Assembly (NCBI GenBank): GCA_002480345.1
Contig: DLBY01000176.1
Coordinates: 29,044 to 65,021 of the forward strand
Reading direction: 5' to 3'
DNA length: 35,978 nucleotides
DNA from: Phycisphaerales bacterium UBA7812
GTDB lineage: Bacteria > Planctomycetota > Phycisphaerae > Phycisphaerales > UBA1924
Made by a program: the position numbers and the translations under genes. Every line of letters starts with the position of its first letter. Positions within the stretch are counted from its first letter, which is position 1. This document shows positions 30,024-35,978 of the stretch, in pieces. A model generated the notes under the pieces. The model made no database searches. It was not told the origin of the DNA and saw only the letters and a list, made by a program, of their open reading frames with translations.

Positions 30024-32147
30024 ATGGATATCAGTCTCTCGTGGTTGAACGCGTACCTCGAACCCGGCGATTGCTCCGCGCAGGAGGCCGACGACCTGCT
30101 CACCCAGGCGGGCCTGCCGATCGAGGCCCACACGCCCCTCCCGGGGGGCGATGTCCTGCTGGATGTCGAGGTCACCAGCAACCGCCCCGATTGCCTTAGC
30201 CACATCGGGTGCGCCCGCGAGGTCGCGGCCCTCTCCGGGCGCACGCTCAAGTATCCCGAGCCCGGCGCGATCCAGACCGCGGGCGACACGGGCGACTGGC
30301 TCACCCTCGAGAACCGCGACCACGCCGCCTGCCCCCTCTTCACCGCCCGCGTCATCACCGGGTGCACCGTCGGGCCCAGCCCCGCCTGGCTCGTCGAACG
30401 CCTCGAAGCGATCGGGCAGCGGTCCATCAACAACGCGGTCGATGTCACCAACTTCATCACCCACGAGTTCGGCAACCCCTGCCATGTCTTCGACCGCGCC
30501 AAGCTCGCGGGGCACGCGCTGGTGGTCCGGTTCGCGAACGAGGGCGAGAAGCTCCGCACCCTCGACGAGAAGGACCGCGTGCTCAAGGCGACCGACCTGG
30601 TCGTCGCCGACGCCGAACGCGCCCAGTCCCTCGCGGGCGTCATCGGAGGCGCCGAAAGCGAGGTCAGCGACGCGACCACCGAGATCGTCTTCGAGATGGC
30701 GACCTGGGACCCCGTCACCGTGCGCACGCAGGCCCGCCGCCTCGCGATCAACACCGACGCGGGCTTCCGCTTCCAGCGCGGGATCGACCCCCGCACGCTC
30801 GAGCAGGCCGCCGAGCGAGCCGTCGCGCTCATCGCCGAATTGACAGGCGGCACCCTCGCGAGCGGCGCCCTGCGCGAGGGGGCCCCGCTGCCCGAACCCC
30901 AGCGCATCGCCCTCCGCCCGAGCCGCGTCGAGCGCATCCTGGGCATCCCCGTCCCCGCCGGGGACATCATCAAGATGCTGCGCGCCGTCGAGATCGCCGT
31001 CGAGCAGCGCAGCGACGACGAGCTGCTCTGCGAGATCCCCCCGCACCGCTCGCGCGACCTGCCCCGCGAGATCGACCTGATCGAAGAGGTCGCGCGCATC
31101 AAGGGCTACGACGCGATCCCCGCCAACGACACGCTCAGCGTGTCGGTCTCGCCCCCGCAGGCCGAGCGCCTCGCGGTCCGCGAGCTGGGACGCGTCCTCA
31201 CCGGGCTCGGGTTCGACGAGACCGTGACCTTCTCGTTCGCGCAGCCCGCGAAGGCGGCGCTGTTCCTCCCCGAGGGCCTCGAACCCGCCGCGGTGGACGA
31301 GGCGCGACGCCCCGACGAACCGACGCTGCGCCCCAGCGCACTCACGGGCCTGCTCGCCTGCCGGCACGCGAACCAGGCCGCCCGCGCCGCGAGCCCGGGC
31401 GCCGTCCGCCTCTTCGAGATCGCCGCCGCCTTCGCGCAAGAGCCCGCCTCGGGCCCCGCCGACCAGCCCCCCCCGAGCGTCGAGACCCGCAACCTCAGTC
31501 TCCTGATCGATGTCCCCGGGTCGCCCGACTCCGTCAAGCGAAAATTCGAGGACAAGCAGTCCGGGCTCCGCGTCATGCGCGGCGTCATCGACGCGGCCGT
31601 GCGCGCCATGCACGGCACCGAGGCGCGCGTCGAAGTCGAGCCCATCGAGCGCCCGCCCAGCCCCGCGTGGGATCCCGCCGCGACCGGGAGCGTCAGCGTG
31701 CGCACCGCCGACGGAACCACGCGCCGCCTGGGCCTCTTCGGGCTCCTCGCCCCCGCGGTGCTCGAAGCGTTCGGGCTCGACACGCCCGTGATCGCCGCGG
31801 ATCTGAACCTCCAAGCCCTCGTCGAGGGGTACCCGCCCCGGAGCCTCGCGCACGCGCTCCCCTCGTTCCCGCACATCGACCGCGACCTCTCGCTCATCGT
31901 TGATGACGCCGTCCCCTGGGCCTCGATCGCGGAACTCGTCGAGCAGCAGAGCCTCGAGCGCCTCGAAGCCTGCTCCTTCGTCGGCGCCTTCCGGGGCAAG
32001 CAGATCGGAACCGGCAAGAAGTCCGTCACCCTCCGCCTGCGCTTCCGAGACAGTGATCGGACCCTCCGACACGAAGAAGTCGATCCACAGGTCGAATCTG
32101 TCATAGCACAGGCGAAGAAATCGCTGGGGGCCGAGGTTCGTGCCTGA
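30024..32147 (+). CDS. pheT: Phenylalanyl-tRNA synthetase beta subunit, short form without OB-fold tRNA-binding domain
   Basis: PheT pairs with PheS to charge tRNA-Phe. The 707-residue product starts with the usual B1 segment (MDISLSWLNAYLEPG, then LTQAGLPIEAH). It then passes directly to DVEVTSNRPDCLSHIG, which normally follows a roughly 110-residue EMAP-II-like OB domain, so that domain is absent. The B3/B4 editing region, the B5 domain (ILGIPVP, then EIPPHRSRDLPREIDLIEEV) and the inactive synthetase core follow. The C-terminal ferredoxin-like anticodon-binding domain (FPHIDRDLSLIV to the end) is complete. Typical bacterial PheT is about 800 residues. pheS is not adjacent, although the two usually form an operon. 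The start is supported by TATTCT eight bases upstream. Confidence 0.95.
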   Translation: MDISLSWLNAYLEPGDCSAQEADDLLTQAGLPIEAHTPLPGGDVLLDVEVTSNRPDCLSHIGCAREVAALSGRTLKYPEPGAIQTAGDTGDWLTLENRDHAACPLFTARVITGCTVGPSPAWLVERLEAIGQRSINNAVDVTNFITHEFGNPCHVFDRAKLAGHALVVRFANEGEKLRTLDEKDRVLKATDLVVADAERAQSLAGVIGGAESEVSDATTEIVFEMATWDPVTVRTQARRLAINTDAGFRFQRGIDPRTLEQAAERAVALIAELTGGTLASGALREGAPLPEPQRIALRPSRVERILGIPVPAGDIIKMLRAVEIAVEQRSDDELLCEIPPHRSRDLPREIDLIEEVARIKGYDAIPANDTLSVSVSPPQAERLAVRELGRVLTGLGFDETVTFSFAQPAKAALFLPEGLEPAAVDEARRPDEPTLRPSALTGLLACRHANQAARAASPGAVRLFEIAAAFAQEPASGPADQPPPSVETRNLSLLIDVPGSPDSVKRKFEDKQSGLRVMRGVIDAAVRAMHGTEARVEVEPIERPPSPAWDPAATGSVSVRTADGTTRRLGLFGLLAPAVLEAFGLDTPVIAADLNLQALVEGYPPRSLAHALPSFPHIDRDLSLIVDDAVPWASIAELVEQQSLERLEACSFVGAFRGKQIGTGKKSVTLRLRFRDSDRTLRHEEVDPQVESVIAQAKKSLGAEVRA

Positions 32148-32179
32148 TCCCACTCAGCACCCCCAGGACGCCGATTTGT

Positions 32180-32233
32180 TCGGTATCCGATAATAAAATC
32201 AGGCAATCTGTACGGTTTTCGATTGGATAATCG
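32180..32233 (+). promoter_or_regulatory. AT-rich promoter region of ilvE with small dyads
   Basis: This AT-rich stretch within GC-rich DNA contains TCGGTATCCGA (an 11-base dyad, 32180-32190), TAATAAAAT, and CGATT-GGAT-AATCG (32220-32233). The last of these contains a GATAAT -10 candidate. No clear -35 is seen. A leader of about 105 bases would precede ilvE, long enough for attenuation, but I found no leader peptide rich in Leu, Ile or Val. Confidence 0.35.
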
Positions 32234-32330
32234 GGACTCAACCGGTGGTCCCGCTCAGCCGAACGACCTACCGTTCAATCTCGTACTTCCCCGGCGAGGA
32301 CGGCCGGGCCGGAGGCCGCCGATGAGCACC

Positions 32331-32337
32331 AAGGAGG
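32331..32337 (+). promoter_or_regulatory. Consensus Shine-Dalgarno deciding ilvE start
   Basis: AAGGAGG lies five bases before ATG 32343, so this start is preferred over the in-frame ATG 32322 just upstream. Confidence 0.8.
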
Positions 32338-32342
32338 ACGCC

Positions 32343-33353
32343 ATGTCGCAGACCACTTCCGAACTCAACAAGCCCATCGCCGTCTCTTCCAGCAACGCCA
32401 CCATGGACGAACCCATGCTCAAAGACCCGCACCTCGAGCGACCCATCATCTATGTCAACGGAGAGATGAAGGGGAAGAACGAGGCGATGGTCAGCGTCTA
32501 CGACCACGGCCTGCTCTACGGCGACGGTGTCTTCGAGGGCATCCGCGTCTACAAGGGCAAGATCTTCAAGTGCGCCCAGCACATCGAGCGCCTCTGGAAG
32601 TCCGCCGAAGCGATCCAGCTCAAGATCCCCGTCTCCAAGGAGGAGATGGTCCAGATCCAGCGCCGCTGCATCGAGGCCAACGAACTCGTGGACGGCTACA
32701 TCCGCCTGCTCGTCACGCGAGGCGTGGGCACCCTGGGCCTCAATCCATTCAGCTGCCCCGAGGCGGGCATCATCTGCATCGCCGACCAGATCGCGCTCTA
32801 CCCGCCCGAGATGTACCAGAAGGGCATGTCCGTCGTCATCGCCAAGCGCCCGCGCGTCCCGATCCCCTGCCTCGATCCGCGCGTCAAGAGCCTCAACTAC
32901 CTCAACAACATCATGGCCAAGACCGAGGCGATCGAGCGGGGCCTCCTCGAAGCCATCATGCTCAACCTCGACGGCTATGTCAGCGAGTGCACCGGCGACA
33001 ACATCTTCGCCGTCAAGGACGGCGCGATCTTCACCCCGCCCAGCGAAGCCGGCATCCTTGAGGGCATCACCCGCCAGTTCGTCATCGACACCGTCGCCCC
33101 CGCGTGCGGCTACACCGTCGAGGAGCGCATGATGCGCCCCATCGAGCTCATCGAGGCCGACGAGGTCTTCCTCACGGGCTCCGCCGCCGAGATGATCGCC
33201 GTCACCGGCATCATCAGCCAGGACCCCGCGGGCCACGACATCGAGCATGTCATCGGTGCCGACAAGTCCGTCAAGGCCGAGGGCCCGATCACCAAGGAAC
33301 TCCGCACCAAGTTCCGCGAGATCGTCACCAGCGACAGCGTGCCCGAGGACTGA
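32343..33353 (+). CDS. ilvE: Branched-chain amino acid aminotransferase
   Basis: IlvE transfers the amino group between glutamate and the keto acids of Leu, Ile and Val using PLP. The 336-residue product is a class IV aminotransferase. The N-terminal domain has YVNGEM and DHGLLYGDGVFEGIRVYKGK. The PLP-binding Lys is K182 in DPRVKSLNYLNNIMAK. ECTGDNIFAVKDGAIFTPP and the C-terminal DEVFLTGSAAEM also match. An extra N-terminal stretch of about 30 residues (Ser/Asn/Ala-rich) precedes the conserved domain. It is followed by an intrinsic terminator and has its own AT-rich upstream region, so it is likely a single-gene transcript. A D-amino acid aminotransferase role is less likely given the FEGIRVYKGK pattern. 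Confidence 0.94.
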   Translation: MSQTTSELNKPIAVSSSNATMDEPMLKDPHLERPIIYVNGEMKGKNEAMVSVYDHGLLYGDGVFEGIRVYKGKIFKCAQHIERLWKSAEAIQLKIPVSKEEMVQIQRRCIEANELVDGYIRLLVTRGVGTLGLNPFSCPEAGIICIADQIALYPPEMYQKGMSVVIAKRPRVPIPCLDPRVKSLNYLNNIMAKTEAIERGLLEAIMLNLDGYVSECTGDNIFAVKDGAIFTPPSEAGILEGITRQFVIDTVAPACGYTVEERMMRPIELIEADEVFLTGSAAEMIAVTGIISQDPAGHDIEHVIGADKSVKAEGPITKELRTKFREIVTSDSVPED

Positions 33354-33383
33354 TCGAGCGATCCAGCCGACGCGAGTACACTG

Positions 33384-33414
33384 AGCCCGGACGCGCGTGC
33401 GACCGGGCTTTTTT
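33384..33414 (+). terminator. Intrinsic terminator of ilvE
   Basis: AGCCCGG and CCGGGCT form a 7-bp GC-rich stem around a 12-base loop, with six T residues at its 3' edge, 30 bases past the ilvE stop. Confidence 0.88.
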
Positions 33415-33450
33415 CTGCGCATCGAATCCCGAAGCGCAGCGAGGATCAGC

Positions 33451-33951
33451 GTGCAACCCGTCGATCGTTCCGAGTACTTCTGGCGCGGCCTCACCATCGT
33501 GATCAACTGCGCAGGCTCCGGCACCCTCCTCGGCGGGCTCCTCGGATCCGCCGTCCCCATCGCGGGAACACTCCTCGGCGCCATCGTCGGCGCCGTGCTC
33601 GGCACCGCCGCCTCTCCCCTCTTCATCCCCGTGCTGCTGCGGCGCAACCTCGCCCAGGCCTTCCGATCCATGCTCATCCCCGCCGCGATCACCGCCGCCG
33701 TCTTCGGGGGCGTCGGCTTCCTCATCCTGCTCAGTGGGCCCCATGCCTACTTCTGGCTCTTCATGGGCGCCGGGGTCGTGATGACCCTCCTCGTCTTCGT
33801 CGGAGAGGCCTCCCGAACCGCCGCGCGACAGCCCATCGTCTGGCCCCCCGCCGAGGGAGGCACCTGCCCCCATTGCGGCTACCACCTCACCGGGCTCCCG
33901 GGCGATCGCTGCCCCGAGTGCGGCCGCGACCTCACGCACACCGAGGCGTGA
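33451..33951 (+). CDS. Small membrane protein with C-terminal zinc ribbon
   Basis: This 166-residue protein has three to four membrane helices: about 11-33 and 34-62 (glycine-rich, GTLLGGLLGSAVPIAG), 76-95 and 99-118. A short linker leads to a zinc ribbon with C139, C142, C154 and C157 (CPHCGYHLTGLPGDRCPECG). This CPxCGYxLxGLP...CPECGR form is frequent at the ends of Planctomycetota membrane proteins; the function is unknown. I prefer GTG 33451, with GAGG about ten bases upstream, over GTG 33397, which lies inside the ilvE terminator loop. It resembles the 5552-5929 protein in layout. Confidence 0.78.
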   Translation: MQPVDRSEYFWRGLTIVINCAGSGTLLGGLLGSAVPIAGTLLGAIVGAVLGTAASPLFIPVLLRRNLAQAFRSMLIPAAITAAVFGGVGFLILLSGPHAYFWLFMGAGVVMTLLVFVGEASRTAARQPIVWPPAEGGTCPHCGYHLTGLPGDRCPECGRDLTHTEA

Positions 33952-34014
33952 CCGCCCGCAACGCGGCCCCGATCAGCCCGGTACACCCCGAACAACCACG
34001 CCCCTCGCCGCCCC

Positions 34015-34020
34015 GAGGAG
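34015..34020 (+). promoter_or_regulatory. Ribosome binding site deciding start 34029
   Basis: GAGGAG lies eight bases before GTG 34029. This start gives a product that begins directly with a signal peptide. Confidence 0.7.
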
Positions 34021-34028
34021 ATCCACGA

Positions 34029-34886
34029 GTGACCGTCCATCGTGCCCGACGCGCCGCCGCCGTCGTTATCGCGGTGCTGAGCATCACGCCCTCCCTCGCG
34101 AGCGCCCAACTCGAACCGGGCGATCCCACGCTCATGGAGCGCATCCGCGAGGCGCAGCGGCGCCACTGCGGCGCCTACACCGAGGTCTACTGGCTCGACG
34201 CCTTCCAAGACGAAGACGACCAGCGCTTCCGCGACATCGTGCTCTTCACCGACTTCTGTGGCTTCCACACCTTCTTCGAATGGGACAAGGACAGCGAAGG
34301 CAAGCCGATCATCACCAAACACCCCCGAAAGCCGCGCATCGAGCGCATCGCCTACCACCCCGTCGTCGATCCCGACCGCTGGGTCGAGATCTGGCTCGAG
34401 AAGGTCGACGCCTACGAGCTCGCGCGCGACACCTGGCAACGCATCGACTGGAAACGCTGGGCCCAGTGGCGCGACACCAACAAGGCAACCGAGCCCGAGA
34501 TGGTCGCCGCCGCCCTCGCCGATGCCGGCATCTCGATGGTCATCCAGGTCATCGATGCCGACGACATGACCGACGAGCCCGACGGGCGATCCGTGCGATG
34601 GGTCGAGAACCCCAAGCTCCGCAACGCGACCCGCCTGACCCGCGACACGGTCGACAAAATCCTCGAGCACCAGCGCCTCATCCTCGCCCGCGCGATGGCC
34701 CAGAACGCGCGCCACATCGGCATCGACCCCCTCGATCCCCACTGGAACGAAGAGCCCCTCCCCTTCCTCGCGCCGGGGCCCTACGAAGGCAAGTGCGGCG
34801 AACTCGAGCCCTGCTGCAACCGCCGCGACCCGAGCCGGGGCGAGTATGTCGCCTACCCCGGCGCGATGCCCGTCCCACTCCGCTGA
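34029..34886 (+). CDS. Secreted protein of unknown function
   Basis: This 285-residue protein has a signal peptide (basic RARRAAAV, hydrophobic core, cleavage around SLASA-Q). The mature part is rich in Trp, Asp and Arg and mostly helical (LMERIREAQRRHCGAYTEVY, then ELARDTWQRIDWKRW). Near its C-terminus is a cysteine cluster, C in GKCGELEPCCNRRDP. No known domain is recognised. The cysteines suggest disulfides in the periplasm or outside. The GTG start is set by GAGGAG and by the signal peptide. It lies 77 bases after the zinc-ribbon gene and may be co-transcribed with it. It is probably a lineage-specific protein. Confidence 0.72.
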   Translation: MTVHRARRAAAVVIAVLSITPSLASAQLEPGDPTLMERIREAQRRHCGAYTEVYWLDAFQDEDDQRFRDIVLFTDFCGFHTFFEWDKDSEGKPIITKHPRKPRIERIAYHPVVDPDRWVEIWLEKVDAYELARDTWQRIDWKRWAQWRDTNKATEPEMVAAALADAGISMVIQVIDADDMTDEPDGRSVRWVENPKLRNATRLTRDTVDKILEHQRLILARAMAQNARHIGIDPLDPHWNEEPLPFLAPGPYEGKCGELEPCCNRRDPSRGEYVAYPGAMPVPLR

Positions 34887-34927
34887 TCGCGAATCTGCCG
34901 AGAAGCCCGCGCCAGGCGGGCGAGGGT

Positions 34928-34933
34928 TAGAAT
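34928..34933 (+). promoter_or_regulatory. TANNNT -10 element, leaderless start of astB
   Basis: TAGAAT ends five bases (CGCGC) before ATG 34939. No Shine-Dalgarno is visible. Confidence 0.5.
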
Positions 34934-34938
34934 CGCGC

Positions 34939-35978
34939 ATGACCACGCGCGAAGCGAACTTTGACGGCATCGTGGGACCCACCCACAACTACGCGGGGCT
35001 GAGCCCGGGCAACATCGCCAGCGAAGCCAACGCCGGCGCCGAGAGCAGGCCCCGCGACGCGGCGCTCCAGGGCCTCGCGAAGGCGAAGCGCCTCGCCGAT
35101 GCAGGGCTCGATCAATATGTGCTGCCCCCGCTGGCGCGTCCCGATATCGCCGCCCTCCGACGGATCGGCTTCACCGGATCGGACGCGCAGGTGCTCGAAC
35201 GGGCCGCGCGCGAGGCGCCCCACGCCCTCGCCGCCGCCTGCAGCGCCAGCGCGATGTGGGCCGCCAACGCCGCGACCGTCTCACCCAGCCCCGACACCGC
35301 CGATGCCCGAGTCCACCTCACGCCCGCGAACCTCGCGTTCAACCGCCATCGCGCGCTCGAGCCCGCGCAGACGACCGCGATCCTCCGCGCGATCTTCGCC
35401 GACGACCAGCGGTTCGCCGTCCACGATCCCCTCGACCCGACCCCCAGGCTCTTCGACGAGGGCGCCGCCAACCACACCCGACTGTGCGCGCGACACGGAG
35501 ACCCGGGCGTCGAACTCTTCTGCTTCGGAAGACCCGCCGGCGCGGGCTGCGACCTCGACTGCGGCATCCGCAAGCACCCCGCGCGACAGGGCGAGGACGC
35601 CAGCGCCGCGGTCGCCCGCCTGCACGGCGTCCGCCGCGCCGTCTTCGCGCGACAGAACCCCGACGCCATCGACGCGGGGGTCTTCCACAACGATGTCATC
35701 AGCGTCGGCAACGAGGATGTGCTCCTGCTGCACGAAGCCGCGTATGACGACAACGACGCCGTCATCGCCGCCCTCCGCGACGCGATGGGCGAGAACCCCC
35801 TCACGGTCTTCACCGTCTCCGCCGACGAACTCAGCGTCGACGACGCCGTCAAAACCTACCTGTTCAACTCCCAGCTGATCACCCTGCCCGAAAACGAAGA
35901 CCACGGGATCCACCCCGACGGGCACGGCCGCATGATGCTCGTCGCTCCCAGCGAGGTCGAGGAACACGCGGGCGCCCG
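34939..35978 (+). CDS. astB: N-succinylarginine dihydrolase, 5' three-quarters
   Basis: AstB hydrolyses N2-succinylarginine to succinylornithine, CO2 and ammonia in the arginine succinyltransferase catabolic pathway. The frame runs off the right edge after 346 codons; the family is about 445 residues. Matches cover the whole visible length: FDGIVGPTHNYAGLSPGN at the start, YVLPPLARPDIAALRRIGF, SASAMWAANAATVSPS and DEGAANHTRL with Glu174. His250 lies in FHNDVISVGN, equivalent to the family's catalytic His. Both visible catalytic residues are present; the active-site Cys lies beyond the window. No other ast gene is upstream. The start is the ATG five bases after TAGAAT. Confidence 0.95.
   Translation, partial: MTTREANFDGIVGPTHNYAGLSPGNIASEANAGAESRPRDAALQGLAKAKRLADAGLDQYVLPPLARPDIAALRRIGFTGSDAQVLERAAREAPHALAAACSASAMWAANAATVSPSPDTADARVHLTPANLAFNRHRALEPAQTTAILRAIFADDQRFAVHDPLDPTPRLFDEGAANHTRLCARHGDPGVELFCFGRPAGAGCDLDCGIRKHPARQGEDASAAVARLHGVRRAVFARQNPDAIDAGVFHNDVISVGNEDVLLLHEAAYDDNDAVIAALRDAMGENPLTVFTVSADELSVDDAVKTYLFNSQLITLPENEDHGIHPDGHGRMMLVAPSEVEEHAGA

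Noticed and set aside
30009..32153. 714-codon minus-strand open frame opposite pheT
   Set aside because: A GC-rich shadow: the product is low-complexity (Gly, Asp, Val, Glu-rich) with no motifs, and the plus strand encodes a complete pheT.

Overview
The window is about 36 kb of very GC-rich (roughly 70 %), gene-dense bacterial chromosome. Several traits point to Planctomycetota, most likely class Phycisphaerae: a secreted protein with a VPAPAALA...RRRR sorting tail, a cytochrome ending in two dockerin-like repeats closed by GCP, a prepilin-type protein of the DUF1559-like group, a short HEAT-repeat lipoprotein, and three small membrane proteins with zinc ribbons. This placement is inferred from protein style; no 16S rRNA or other marker lies in the window. 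I found no rRNA, tRNA, CRISPR array, insertion sequence, integrase or phage gene. It reads as ordinary chromosome with one small AT-richer patch of orphan genes (about 4.8-5.9 kb).

Layout. 1-1372: end of a CorA/ZntB transporter and an FkbM methyltransferase. 1.4-4.3 kb: divergent secreted proteins, a PEP-CTERM-like protein (with a textbook terminator) and a five-heme cytochrome. 4.35-5.93 kb: small orphan membrane or cysteine-rich proteins. 5.9-8.8 kb, minus strand: O-antigen ligase and an unusually short UvrC. 8.8-11.0 kb: a DUF1801 protein with a histone-H1-like tail and a TPR sulfotransferase. 11.06-12.9 kb, minus strand: guaA followed by a tiny double zinc-finger protein. 13.0-15.1 kb: HEAT lipoprotein, RsbW-like ATPase, STAS protein and MlaE permease. 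15.2-16.9 kb: MATE exporter. 17.1-19.6 kb: zinc-ribbon membrane protein, then on the minus strand a 2Fe-2S ferredoxin and a B12-binding/MeaB GTPase fusion. 19.8-27.4 kb, plus strand: GT2 glycosyltransferase, LAB_N protein, two lineage proteins, an orphan substrate-binding protein, pyruvate kinase and a THUMP-like methyltransferase. 27.4-30 kb: prepilin-like protein, metF, lipoprotein. 30.0-36 kb: pheT (short form), ilvE, a zinc-ribbon protein, a secreted protein and the first three quarters of astB.

How the genes work together. Most are housekeeping functions: purine synthesis (guaA), glycolysis (pyk), folate/methionine (metF), translation (pheT), branched-chain and arginine metabolism (ilvE, astB), repair (uvrC). 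Cell-surface functions are mixed in. Translational coupling is frequent (ATGA overlaps at 13924, 20719 and 24545, and a 20-base overlap at 21320).

The clearest non-gene signal concerns starts. At eleven genes a TANNNT -10-like hexamer ends only 5-9 bases before the start codon, which would put the transcription start at the start codon and give leaderless mRNAs. Genes with a strong Shine-Dalgarno (4351, 32343, 34029) lack this feature. I did not find a convincing new multi-gene defence or mobile system. The best candidates for novelty are the leaderless-promoter set, the ATPase/STAS/MlaE cassette, the H1-tailed DUF1801 protein and the domain-reduced UvrC and PheT.
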